DNA of 25,321 nucleotides, taken from an uncultured Acidaminococcus sp. (lineage in GTDB: Bacteria > Bacillota > Negativicutes > Acidaminococcales > Acidaminococcaceae). The stretch's first letter is position 1, and each line of letters begins with the position of its first letter. The stretch lies in the NCBI GenBank assembly GCA_900538365.1, contig UPXT01000029.1:1-25321 (forward strand), read 5' to 3'. The notes under the pieces are model-generated. The model was not told the DNA's origin. It was given only the letters and a program-made list of their open reading frames with translations, and did no database searches. The position numbers were made by a program, and so were the translations under genes. Positions 16,255 to 23,593 of this stretch are shown here, one piece after another.

Positions 16255-16286
16255 GGGCCGCTGCTTCAAGCAGCGGCCCCTTTTTT
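16255..16286 (+). terminator. Intrinsic terminator after the EF-G paralogue
   Basis: GGGCCGCTGC (16255-16264) pairs perfectly with GCAGCGGCCC (16270-16279) across a 5-nt loop, and six Ts follow (16281-16286). Confidence 0.93.
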
Positions 16287-16296
16287 GGAAGCTTTG

Positions 16297-16325
16297 TTGC
16301 GAAACCAGGCCAAATATCCTATAAT
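16297..16325 (+). promoter_or_regulatory. Promoter of the transketolase gene
   Basis: TTGCGA (16297-16302), a 17-bp spacer and a perfect TATAAT (16320-16325) lie just after the previous terminator. The leader is about 44 nt. Confidence 0.7.
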
Positions 16326-16375
16326 CGTAAGGAAAGACCCAATATCCGAGTTATGGTAGGAGGAATATTGTTTTC

Positions 16376-18367
16376 ATGAAAAAAATTGATCAAGAAAGCA
16401 TCAATACCTTACGTTTCTTGTCCATTGATGAAGTCCAGGCTGCCAATTCCGGCCATCCCGGTCTTCCCCTTGGAACGGCTCCGCTCATGTATACGATCTG
16501 GGATCGTTTTATGAAAGTGAACCCCAAGGATCCGTCTTGGTTCGACCGCGATCGTTTTGTTCTTTCGCCCGGCCATGGTTCTGCCCTGCAGTATGCCATG
16601 CTTCATTTGGCTGGATACAAGGTCTCCCTTGATGATTTGAAACAATTCCGTCAGTGGGGGTCCCTGACCCCGGGCCATCCGGAATATGGGGTTACGCCCG
16701 GTGTCGATGTTTCAACAGGGCCTTTGGGTCATGGATTTGCCATGGCCGTAGGTCTTGCCATGGCAGAAAAGATGCTTGCTGCCCGCTACAACAAAAAAGG
16801 GTTCCCCGTGGTAGACCACTATACCTATGGCATCACAAGCGACGGCGATCAGATGGAAGGCGTTGCTTCTGAAGCGGCTTCTCTTGCAGGGACGCTAGGC
16901 CTAGGCAAATTGATTTTCCTTTATGATGATAACAAGATCACCATTGAAGGCCATACGGATATTGCCTTCAAAGAAGACGTAGGGGCGCGTTTTGCTGCCT
17001 ATGGCTGGCAGGTGCTGCGAGTTTCTACCTCCGAAGACGTAGAGGAACTGGCCAAAGCCATCAAGGAAGCCAAAAAGGAAAAGAACCGTCCTTCCCTCAT
17101 CATTGTTCCCACCCATATTGGTTTTGGCAGCCCGCGTCAGGATATGGCCAGTGCGCATGGCGAACCGCTGGGCGCTGAGAATGTGGCTGCAACTAAAAAA
17201 GCCGCTGGTTGGGATCCGGAAAAGTCCTTCTATGTGCCTGATGAAGTACGGACTCATTTCGAAGAAAAGATTCCGGTCGCAGAACGTAAAGAAGCTGAAT
17301 GGGAAGCCCTTCTTGATGAATATGCAAAAAAATACCCCGATCTTGCAGCAGAACTGGTGGACCGCATGAATGGCAAGGTCGATCTTGATCTCAAGAAACT
17401 CATGGCAGCCTTTGCTGGTACGGAAAGCGTGGCTACGCGTGCTGCTTCCGGCACGGTCCTGCAAAGCCTTGCCGATGCGCTGCCAAGTCTGGTAGGCGGC
17501 AGTGCTGACCTTGGCCCTTCCAACAAGACTGAAATGAAGGGCAAGGGGTTCTTCTCCGCAAGAACACCGGAAGGCCGCAATATCCACTTTGGTATCCGCG
17601 AACATGCCATGGGCTGTATCGTCAATGGACTGAGCCTCCATGGCGGTCTCCTGCCTTTTGGCGCGACCTTCCTTGTCTTTGCCGATTTCATGCGTCCTGC
17701 CATCCGTATGGCCGCACTGATGGGGATTGGCAGCCATTTTGTCTTTACGCACGACAGCATCTTTGTAGGTGAAGATGGTCCGACCCATCAGCCTGTTGAA
17801 CAGGCCATGAGCCTGCGGCTGATTCCCAACGTCTCCGTCATTCGTCCTGCTGATGCCCTTGAAACAGCGGCTGCGTGGAAGACGGCTTGTGAAACAAAAG
17901 ACCGTCCGACCTGCCTGCTTCTCACCCGTCAGGGCATGCCCGTTCTTCATGATTATGCCAAAGTGATTGCCAAGGGTGCACCCAAAGGCGCTTATATCCT
18001 GAGCCCGTGCCCGAAAGAAGAGGACCTTAAGGCCGTCATTATTGCTACAGGCAGTGAAGTTCACCTAGCCCTCGAAGCCCAGAAAAAATTGACAAAACGT
18101 CATATCGGCGTCCAAGTCGTTTCCATGCCCAGCTGGGATCTTTTCGACAGCCAAAGCGCAGCCTATAGACGCCGCGTCCTTCCCAAAGATGTACCGGCTA
18201 TTGCCGTCGAAGCAGGTGTCCGTACGGGCTGGGCCCGCTATACGGGCAGCGAGGACCGCGTCATTGGCATCGATACCTTTGGTGCCTCCGGTCCGGGTAA
18301 GACCGTCTATAAGGAATATGGATTCACCGTTGATCATATCGTTGATATGGTCCGCAAAGTAAAGTAA
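16376..18367 (+). CDS. tkt: Transketolase
   Basis: Transketolase moves two-carbon units between sugar phosphates in the non-oxidative pentose phosphate pathway, using thiamine diphosphate and a divalent metal. The 663 residues equal the E. coli enzyme. The N-terminal domain shows SGHPGLPLG, SPGHGSALQY, STGPLGHG and the cofactor motif SDGDQMEG (155-162; many enzymes have GDG). The middle domain has the IHFGIREHAMG segment and VGEDGPTHQP, typical for substrate and cofactor contacts. The C-terminal domain includes VIIATGSEVHLALEA. AGGAGG (16358-16363) lies 12 nt before the ATG, slightly long, but the TTG between them is out of frame. The thiamine genes follow directly, and their product is this enzyme's cofactor. 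Confidence 0.96.
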   Translation: MKKIDQESINTLRFLSIDEVQAANSGHPGLPLGTAPLMYTIWDRFMKVNPKDPSWFDRDRFVLSPGHGSALQYAMLHLAGYKVSLDDLKQFRQWGSLTPGHPEYGVTPGVDVSTGPLGHGFAMAVGLAMAEKMLAARYNKKGFPVVDHYTYGITSDGDQMEGVASEAASLAGTLGLGKLIFLYDDNKITIEGHTDIAFKEDVGARFAAYGWQVLRVSTSEDVEELAKAIKEAKKEKNRPSLIIVPTHIGFGSPRQDMASAHGEPLGAENVAATKKAAGWDPEKSFYVPDEVRTHFEEKIPVAERKEAEWEALLDEYAKKYPDLAAELVDRMNGKVDLDLKKLMAAFAGTESVATRAASGTVLQSLADALPSLVGGSADLGPSNKTEMKGKGFFSARTPEGRNIHFGIREHAMGCIVNGLSLHGGLLPFGATFLVFADFMRPAIRMAALMGIGSHFVFTHDSIFVGEDGPTHQPVEQAMSLRLIPNVSVIRPADALETAAAWKTACETKDRPTCLLLTRQGMPVLHDYAKVIAKGAPKGAYILSPCPKEEDLKAVIIATGSEVHLALEAQKKLTKRHIGVQVVSMPSWDLFDSQSAAYRRRVLPKDVPAIAVEAGVRTGWARYTGSEDRVIGIDTFGASGPGKTVYKEYGFTVDHIVDMVRKVK

Positions 18368-18391
18368 GGAGCCTTGCTCCTACGGTTCTTG

Positions 18392-18423
18392 GCGTCCTGT
18401 CAAATTGGCAGGGCGCTCTTTGT
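18392..18423 (+). terminator. Terminator-like hairpin between tkt and thiD, possible attenuator
   Basis: GCGTCCTGTC (18392-18401) pairs with GGCAGGGCGC (18407-18416), ten positions with two G-U, and TCTTTGT follows. It ends 20 bp before the thiD start. The 5' arm can instead pair TCCTGT (18395-18400) with ACAGGA (18424-18429) at the thiD ribosome site. A second small hairpin, AGGAGC/GCTCCT, lies at 18367-18381. I see no good promoter between the hairpin and thiD. Confidence 0.55.
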
Positions 18424-18443
18424 ACAGGAAAGGACGACCCATC

Positions 18444-19250
18444 ATGAAACATCTGCTCACCATTGCAGGTTCTGATTCCTCCGGCGGCGCGGGAATCCAG
18501 GCTGATCTTAAAACATTTGCTGCCCATGGCACCTTTGGAATGAGTGTCATTACTGCGGTAACAGCCCAAAATACGACGGGCGTTACAAAAATCCAAAATA
18601 TAGACGCCGATGTTGTCGCCGCCCAGATTGATGCAGTCTTTTCTGATATTCGTGTCGATGCCGTCAAGGTGGGCATGGTTTCCATTACGCCCATCATCGA
18701 GACCATTGCAGAAAAGATGAAAGTCTATGTACCTTCCTATCTTGTTGTCGATCCGGTCATGGTGGCCACAAGCGGAGCCTATCTTCTTGAGGAGACAGCC
18801 CGGCGGACCCTATTGGAAAAACTCCTGCCTCTTGCTTCAGTCATCACGCCGAATATGATGGAAGGAGAAGTCCTGTCAGGCATGACAATCCGCTCAAAAG
18901 ACGATATGGAAAAGGCAGCCCATGCCATCTTGGATGCCTGCGGTGCAGCTGTGCTCCTTAAGGGCGGGCACCTTGCCCAGACTGCCGATGACTATCTTTT
19001 GGAAAAAGGTGGGCGCGGAACATGGCTGTTTGGCCGTCATATCGATAACTCCAATACGCATGGAACGGGCTGCAGTTTATCGTCCGCCCTTGCTTCAGAA
19101 TTGGCTTTGGGCCACACCCTTCCAGAAGCGGCTCAACTTGCCAAGGACTATGTGGCACTCGGCATTGAGCATGGCCTTCCTGTCGGTCATGGGCACGGCC
19201 CTATCCATCACTTTGTCTCTCTTTATGAAAAGGCAGGGATTGGGAAATGA
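18444..19250 (+). CDS. thiD: Hydroxymethylpyrimidine/phosphomethylpyrimidine kinase ThiD
   Basis: ThiD phosphorylates HMP and HMP-phosphate to HMP diphosphate, the pyrimidine half of thiamine. The 268 residues fit the ribokinase-fold family (E. coli 266). Seen are TIAGSDSSGGAGIQADLK at the N-terminus, DPVMVATSG in the middle, LLKGGH, and the catalytic HGTGC near the C-terminus (C210). The ATG at 18444 follows AGGAAAGGA and gives the normal N-terminus; an upstream in-frame TTG would start inside the hairpin. Its stop overlaps the thiM start as ATGA, so the genes are translationally coupled. Transcription may come from the tkt promoter by readthrough. Confidence 0.96.
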   Translation: MKHLLTIAGSDSSGGAGIQADLKTFAAHGTFGMSVITAVTAQNTTGVTKIQNIDADVVAAQIDAVFSDIRVDAVKVGMVSITPIIETIAEKMKVYVPSYLVVDPVMVATSGAYLLEETARRTLLEKLLPLASVITPNMMEGEVLSGMTIRSKDDMEKAAHAILDACGAAVLLKGGHLAQTADDYLLEKGGRGTWLFGRHIDNSNTHGTGCSLSSALASELALGHTLPEAAQLAKDYVALGIEHGLPVGHGHGPIHHFVSLYEKAGIGK

Positions 19251-20059
19251 TGCCCCTTGAAAAGGCCTTTTGCTCCATCAGTGAGGCCATGCGGTCCCAT
19301 CATCCGTTGGTTCATCACATAACAAATTATGTGACGGCCGGATTCTGTGCGGATGCGGCCCTTGCCATTGGGGCATCTCCCATGATGGCTGACGAGGAAG
19401 GGGAAATGCCCGCCATCTCACAGCTTTCTGACGCTTTGGTCCTCAATTTGGGAACTATGAATGAACGAACCTATGGCGCCATGAAAAAAGCCCTTGTCGG
19501 AACCGCTGCCTGTGGACGGCCTATCCTGCTTGACCCTGTTGGGGTCATGTCGTCGTCCTTCCGCTTTGATGCGGCCCGTACCCTGCTTCAGACTGGGGCC
19601 ATCACGGTCATCAAGGGCAACAGTGCCGAAGGAAAGGCCCTCCTTTCTTGGCAGGGCGAAGGGGGAAAGGGCGTGGATTCCCTTTCTGATGACCATCCGG
19701 AACGGATTGCCAAAGCTTTGGCCTGCAAGTTTCACTGCACGGCTGCTGTAACGGGTGCCACTGATGCTGTAAGCGACGGAACCGTAACTTATCTGGCTCA
19801 TAATGGAACGGCTTATCTGGGCCGGATTACGGGGGCTGGCTGCATGACGGGAACGCTTATGGCGGCAGCCCTGGGAGTCTATCCTGAATCCCCCCTTTAT
19901 GCTGCCCTATGGGGCCTTACGGTCATGAATACGGGAGCTGAACTTGCGGAAAAGGACGTTCCCGGCCCTGGGACCTTCCGGGCCCATTTGATGGATGCCA
20001 TCAGCCAACACGAGGGGCATAGGCTTTATAACCTTTTTAAAGGAGGGCCAGCAAAATGA
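19247..20059 (+). CDS. thiM: Hydroxyethylthiazole kinase ThiM
   Basis: ThiM phosphorylates 4-methyl-5-hydroxyethylthiazole, a salvage step giving the thiazole half of thiamine. The 270 residues include HHITNYVTAGFCADA, MADEEGEM, LNLGTMNERT, the DPVGV motif (continued here by MSSSFR rather than the usual small GA-type run), VTGATDAVSDG and the catalytic GAGCMTG with C199. It overlaps thiD by 4 nt and thiE by 4 nt, both as ATGA. Two ATGs stand side by side at 19247 and 19250; either could start. Its presence shows that thiazole can be salvaged; de novo genes (thiC, thiG and others) are not in the window. Confidence 0.95.
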   Translation: MMPLEKAFCSISEAMRSHHPLVHHITNYVTAGFCADAALAIGASPMMADEEGEMPAISQLSDALVLNLGTMNERTYGAMKKALVGTAACGRPILLDPVGVMSSSFRFDAARTLLQTGAITVIKGNSAEGKALLSWQGEGGKGVDSLSDDHPERIAKALACKFHCTAAVTGATDAVSDGTVTYLAHNGTAYLGRITGAGCMTGTLMAAALGVYPESPLYAALWGLTVMNTGAELAEKDVPGPGTFRAHLMDAISQHEGHRLYNLFKGGPAK

Positions 20060-20703
20060 AACGAACCATTGATTACAGCCTCTATTTGGTCACGGACCGA
20101 AAGGTGACGGACAAAAAGGGCCGCGATTTTTATGAAGCTGTCGAAGAAGCCCTCCAAGCGGGCATTACTTTGGTCCAGCTGAGGGAAAAGGACGTGACGA
20201 CGGAAGAACGTATTGCCATTGGCCGCAAGGTCAAGATCCTGTGCGACCACTACGACGTACCGCTTCTTGTCGATGACGATATTGCCTGCGCCAAGGCCAT
20301 CGGCGCTGATGGGGTCCATTTGGGACAAAGCGATGAATCCCTTGCCCGGGGACGGCAGGAATTAGGAAATGATGCCATCATCGGTATTTCTGCCCATAAC
20401 CTTGAAGAGGCGCAGGCGGCCCTTCGTGGCGGCGCCGATTACCTCGGCGTGGGCGCCCTTTACCCAACAGAGACTAAAAAGGATGCGTCCTGTCTAGGCC
20501 TCGGTCCCTTCCGGGAAATCATTGCGGCCATTTCCCTTCCCATTGTTGGAATCGGCGGTATCGGTAAAAAGGAATTCCCGGAAGTCATGAAGTGCGGGGC
20601 CGCAGGCTGCGCCATGATCAGTTCTATTCTCGGCGCCGAAGACATCACAGCAACGGTAAAGGCCATGAAGATGGCCTATGAGGCTCTGCGCAAAGGGGAG
20701 TAG
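20056..20703 (+). CDS. thiE: Thiamine-phosphate synthase ThiE
   Basis: ThiE joins HMP diphosphate from ThiD with thiazole phosphate from ThiM to give thiamine phosphate. The 215-residue TIM-barrel protein has YLVTDRKV at the N-terminus, VQLREKD, LVDDDIACA, GVHLGQSD, GISAHNLEEA, GVGALYPTETK and IVGIGGIG, all in family order and spacing. AGGAGG (20041-20046) lies 9 nt before the ATG, within the thiM 3' end. It is the third gene of the thi group and is followed after 3 nt by an unrecognised gene. Confidence 0.96.
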   Translation: MKRTIDYSLYLVTDRKVTDKKGRDFYEAVEEALQAGITLVQLREKDVTTEERIAIGRKVKILCDHYDVPLLVDDDIACAKAIGADGVHLGQSDESLARGRQELGNDAIIGISAHNLEEAQAALRGGADYLGVGALYPTETKKDASCLGLGPFREIIAAISLPIVGIGGIGKKEFPEVMKCGAAGCAMISSILGAEDITATVKAMKMAYEALRKGE

Positions 20704-20706
20704 CCT

Positions 20707-21156
20707 ATGCGGGAAAAAAGAAAGATTGAACGTTTGGGGCGGAAGGCCATTACCGCTTTTACAAAACGCCTGACTGATGAAATCTTCCTGTTCATCGAGC
20801 GCGACCCGGCCCTTTTGAAGGAATACAAGGAAGCGGTGAAAACCTATTCGGCCCACAGCGTCAATGCAACCTTGGGCAAGATGATTGCCGAAGCTTATGG
20901 CCTAGGCAATCTCCAAAAGGAAAGCAATCCGGACAGTGCGCTCTTAAAGCGTTATACCTGTCATTATGTCTATTGGGATCGCAACAAGGAAGAAAAGAAA
21001 CGGCGGGAACAGGAACAGGAAAAGGATCTGGGACTTTTTGGCAGAAGCAGACGGAAACGCAGGAAAAAGTCTGTCAAAAAGCCTCGTGTGGCGTCTGCTC
21101 CGTCCCTTGAAAAGAATCTCTTCGATGGGTCAGGACATGACCCATCAGTATCATGA
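20707..21156 (+). CDS. Hypothetical basic protein downstream of thiE
   Basis: I do not recognise this 149-residue protein. The N-terminal 90 residues look helical and soluble, with AITAFTKRLTDEIFLFIERDP and a NATLGKMIAEAYGLG segment. Residues about 90-107 are an E/K/R/Q-rich stretch that could be a coiled coil. A very basic block, RSRRKRRKKSVKKPR, lies at about 113-127, suggesting RNA, DNA or ribosome contact. There is no signal peptide or membrane segment. The ATG follows AAAGGGGAG and starts 3 nt after the thiE stop, so it is probably co-transcribed with thiDME. It is followed by hairpins and then ylxM. A thiamine role is not implied by position alone; it may be a lineage-specific protein. 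Confidence 0.7.
   Translation: MREKRKIERLGRKAITAFTKRLTDEIFLFIERDPALLKEYKEAVKTYSAHSVNATLGKMIAEAYGLGNLQKESNPDSALLKRYTCHYVYWDRNKEEKKRREQEQEKDLGLFGRSRRKRRKKSVKKPRVASAPSLEKNLFDGSGHDPSVS
21124..21146 (+). promoter_or_regulatory. Perfect hairpin inside the 3' end of the basic-protein gene
   Basis: GATGGGTCA (21124-21132) pairs perfectly over 9 bp with TGACCCATC (21138-21146), loop GGACA. It lies within the last coding residues and has no T run. It may stabilise the mRNA 3' end or act with the next hairpin at 21167. Confidence 0.35.
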
Positions 21157-21166
21157 TAAAGGATCC

Positions 21167-21198
21167 GTGGAGGAAGTTCTCCTCCCACATTCCTTTTT
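21167..21198 (+). terminator. Probable terminator before ylxM
   Basis: GTGGAGGA (21167-21174) pairs with TCCTCCCAC (21180-21188) with one bulged C, loop AGTTC, followed by ATTCCTTTTT. It is a moderate terminator and would close the thi unit. The ylxM ribosome site lies immediately after, so partial readthrough is likely. Confidence 0.5.
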
Positions 21199-21218
21199 CC
21201 TAGGAGGGAAAAAGCTTC

Positions 21219-21584
21219 ATGCAGGATGAGACGCTGTTTGCCAAAAGGATCCGCATTGGCAGACTTTATGATGTATATGGGAGTCTTCTTACGGTGCGGC
21301 AGCAAAAAATCATGGAACAGTATTTTTATGATGACCTGTCCCTTGGCGAGATTGCTGATGCCGGCGGAACAAGCCGGCAGGCTGTCTATGATCTCTTAAA
21401 GCGAGTAGAGGAGTCCCTTGAAAAGTATGAAAAGAAGCTCCGCGTCCTCCAAAAGGAAGAATCCATGCAGTTTGAACTGCGGGGGGCCCTCCATCTCCTG
21501 GGTGCGCTCAAGGAAGAAGGACTAGGGGATGAACGGCTTCAAAAAATTGAAGACATCATCCATAAGGTCATGGGTGATGCATGA
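21219..21584 (+). CDS. ylxM: YlxM/p13-like helix-turn-helix protein (UPF0122)
   Basis: YlxM is a small protein with a helix-turn-helix like sigma factor region 4, regularly found upstream of ffh and linked to the signal recognition particle in Firmicutes. The 121 residues include LYDVYGSLLTVRQQKIMEQY, then YDDLSLGEIADAGGTSRQAVYDLLKR, which is the helix-turn-helix, followed by a helical charged tail (VEESLEKYEKKLRVLQKEE). AGGAGG (21202-21207) precedes the ATG by 11 nt. Unlike the tight ylxM-ffh arrangement often seen, 109 bp containing an inverted repeat and a strong promoter separate the two genes here. Confidence 0.9.
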   Translation: MQDETLFAKRIRIGRLYDVYGSLLTVRQQKIMEQYFYDDLSLGEIADAGGTSRQAVYDLLKRVEESLEKYEKKLRVLQKEESMQFELRGALHLLGALKEEGLGDERLQKIEDIIHKVMGDA

Positions 21585-21589
21585 AAATC

Positions 21590-21617
21590 AGGTGTCAAGG
21601 GAAAATACTTGACACCT
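21590..21617. promoter_or_regulatory. Perfect 10-bp inverted repeat overlapping the ffh -35 box
   Basis: AGGTGTCAAG (21590-21599) and CTTGACACCT (21608-21617) are perfect inverted copies separated by 8 bp. The right arm contains the TTGACA -35 box of the ffh promoter. As RNA it could be a weak terminator hairpin for ylxM (followed by TGCTGTTTATCC, a poor T run). As DNA it is a plausible operator. Which role applies cannot be decided from sequence. Confidence 0.55.
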
Positions 21618-21637
21618 TGCTGTTTATCCGCTATACT
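21609..21637 (+). promoter_or_regulatory. Promoter of ffh and the S16/TrmD cluster
   Basis: A consensus TTGACA (21609-21614), exactly 17 bp, and TATACT (21632-21637) form the best-matching promoter in the window. Its leader of about 50 nt includes a palindrome GGACCTAGAGGTCC (21653-21666) near its 5' end. Confidence 0.78.
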
Positions 21638-21693
21638 ACATAAGTCGGTAAAGGACCTAGAGGTCCCACGGCCAGACAGAAAGCAGGTACACC

Positions 21694-23040
21694 ATGGCTT
21701 TTGAAATGCTGACCGATAAATTGACGGCAGCCATCCAAAAGATTCGCGGCCAAAAGACCGTTACGGAGCAGGACCTTAAGGAAACCTTGAGGGACGTGCG
21801 GTTGGCCCTTTTGGAAGCAGATGTCAATTTCAAGGTTGTCAAGGAATTTACCACAAAGATCAAGGAACGGGTGCAAGGTCAAAAAATTGATCCTAACCTG
21901 ACCGCTGGTCAATATATCGTCAAAGTCGTCCACGAGGAACTGATAGCCCTTTTAGGCGGGGAACAGAGCAAGCTCCAATTTTCCTCGAATCCACCTACGG
22001 TGATCATGCTTGCCGGGCTTCAGGGTGCAGGTAAGACTACTTCCATCGGAAAGCTGGCCAATTACCTCCGCAAAAATGGAAAGAAGCCGCTCATGGTTGC
22101 TGGTGACGTTTATCGTCCCGCTGCCATTACCCAGCTCGAAGTCATTGGAAAGGAACTGGACATGCCAGTCTTTTCCATGGGCAGTGAGGTCTCCCCTGTG
22201 ACGATTGCCCAAGAGGCCATCAAAAGGGCCAATGCCCTTTTGTGCGATACGGTCCTCATCGATACAGCCGGGCGATTGCATATTGATGAAAAGCTCATGG
22301 ATGAGCTGAAAAACATCAAAACCGCGGTTCATCCAGATGAAATCCTTCTTGTCGTCGACGCAATGACGGGACAGGATGCCGTGACGGTTGCAGAGGCCTT
22401 CAATAAAGCCCTTGGGATTACGGGCCTTATTGTGACGAAACTTGATGGCGACGCTCGCGGTGGTGCTGTTCTCAGCGTCAAATCCGTAGCCGATTGCCCG
22501 GTGAAGTTTGTAGGTATGGGTGAAAAGCTGGATGCACTCCAGCCATTTTATCCGGACCGCATGGCTTCCCGCATCCTTGGAATGGGGGATGTCCTATCCC
22601 TCATAGAAAAGGCCCAAGAGGCCATTGATGTTGATTCGGCCAAGAGACTGGCTGAGTCAATGAAACATAACGAGTTCACCCTCGATATGTTCCTTGACCA
22701 AATGAAACAGGTCAAGAGGCTGGGTTCCTTGGAATCCATCCTGAGCATGATTCCCGGCATGGGAAAATTCAGCAAGCAGTTTGAAGGCGTGGATCTTGAT
22801 GGCAAGGAAGTCCGCAGGTTGGAGGCCATCATCACGTCCATGACTCCGAAGGAGCGGCAGAATCCCCGCATTATCAACGGGTCCCGTCGTAAGCGCATTG
22901 CCGCGGGCTGTGGCCAGCGTGTCCAGGATGTCAATCGCTTGCTCAAGCAGTTTGAAGAGAGCAAGAAGCTCATGAAGACCATGCAGGGGATGAACAAGTA
23001 TGCACGGAAAGGCAGATTCAAACTGCCTTTCATGCAATAA
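21694..23040 (+). CDS. ffh: Signal recognition particle protein Ffh (SRP54)
   Basis: Ffh binds the SRP RNA and signal sequences of nascent chains and delivers ribosomes to FtsY at the membrane. The 448 residues show the N domain (about 1-85), the G domain with GLQGAGKT (108-115), DTAGRLHID and TKLDGDARGG, and the methionine-rich M domain (about 325-430) with SMIPGMGKF and the RNA-binding GSRRKRIAAG segment. The C-terminus is short, ending in a basic KGRFKLPFMQ tail. The ATG at 21694 has only a weak AGGT-type ribosome site, which is odd for a housekeeping gene; a leader palindrome lies about 30 nt upstream. rpsP starts 28 bp after the stop. Confidence 0.97.
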   Translation: MAFEMLTDKLTAAIQKIRGQKTVTEQDLKETLRDVRLALLEADVNFKVVKEFTTKIKERVQGQKIDPNLTAGQYIVKVVHEELIALLGGEQSKLQFSSNPPTVIMLAGLQGAGKTTSIGKLANYLRKNGKKPLMVAGDVYRPAAITQLEVIGKELDMPVFSMGSEVSPVTIAQEAIKRANALLCDTVLIDTAGRLHIDEKLMDELKNIKTAVHPDEILLVVDAMTGQDAVTVAEAFNKALGITGLIVTKLDGDARGGAVLSVKSVADCPVKFVGMGEKLDALQPFYPDRMASRILGMGDVLSLIEKAQEAIDVDSAKRLAESMKHNEFTLDMFLDQMKQVKRLGSLESILSMIPGMGKFSKQFEGVDLDGKEVRRLEAIITSMTPKERQNPRIINGSRRKRIAAGCGQRVQDVNRLLKQFEESKKLMKTMQGMNKYARKGRFKLPFMQ

Positions 23041-23068
23041 ATCAAATTCCTTTAAGGAGGTGAAAATT

Positions 23069-23341
23069 GTGGCAGTAAAAATTCGTCTGAAACGTATGGG
23101 TGCTAAGAAAAGACCCTTCTATCGTATCGTTGTTGCCGATGAACGCGCTCCGCGTGATGGCCGCATCATTGAAACGGTTGGGACCTACGATTCCAACGTC
23201 GATCCTGCTGTTGTAAAGATTGATGAGGAAAAGGCTCTGAGCTGGATGATGAAAGGCGCACAGCCGACGGATACGGTTCGCTCCATGTTCAGCAAGGAAG
23301 GCCTCATGACCAAACTGGCTGACAAGAAGGCTGCGAAATAA
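23069..23341 (+). CDS. rpsP: 30S ribosomal protein S16
   Basis: S16 is an assembly protein of the small ribosomal subunit. The 90-residue protein begins MAVKIRLKRMGAKKRPFYRI and contains VVADERAPRDGR and ETVGTYDSN, all hallmarks of S16. Translation starts at GTG 23069, behind a near-perfect AAGGAGGTGA (23054-23063); the open frame extends into ffh, but no other start fits. It is the first gene of the compact rpsP-khpA-ylqD-rimM-trmD series, presumably transcribed with ffh as no promoter is evident in the 28-bp gap. Confidence 0.97.
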   Translation: MAVKIRLKRMGAKKRPFYRIVVADERAPRDGRIIETVGTYDSNVDPAVVKIDEEKALSWMMKGAQPTDTVRSMFSKEGLMTKLADKKAAK

Positions 23342-23352
23342 GGAGGAGACCT

Positions 23353-23580
23353 ATGAAAGAGATAGTTGAAGTCATTGCTAAGGCTATCGTCAATCATCCC
23401 TCCGAGGTGCAGGTGGAGGAAGAAAGGCGTGGTTCCACTGTCGTTCTTAAACTCCACGTGGCACCCGATGATATGGGTAAGGTCATCGGCAAGCAAGGCC
23501 GGATTGCAAAAGCCATCCGTATGGTCATGAAGGCCGCGGCCACCCGTGAAAATGTCAAAGTGATCGTCGATATTGATTAA
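23353..23580 (+). CDS. khpA: KhpA, KH-domain RNA-binding protein (YlqC)
   Basis: KhpA is a small RNA-binding protein that works with KhpB/Jag in several Firmicutes, where it influences cell division and mRNA levels. The 75 residues form one KH domain: a VVLKLHVAPDDMGKVIGKQG core with the GKQG loop, followed by the helix RIAKAIRMVMKAAA. AAGGAGGA, spanning the rpsP stop region, gives the ribosome site. Position between rpsP and ylqD is the usual one. Confidence 0.94.
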   Translation: MKEIVEVIAKAIVNHPSEVQVEEERRGSTVVLKLHVAPDDMGKVIGKQGRIAKAIRMVMKAAATRENVKVIVDID

Positions 23581-23593
23581 AGGTGGGCAAACC

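Noticed and set aside
16841..16864. Defective cofactor motif in transketolase (SDGD instead of GDG)
   Set aside because: The aspartate and following glycine are kept and the change of the first glycine to serine appears tolerated in this family, so I do not treat it as loss of function.
18367..18443. TPP riboswitch before thiD
   Set aside because: The gap is only 76 bp and none of the conserved TPP cores (such as CTGAGA or the CTGGATAATGCC-like segment) is present.
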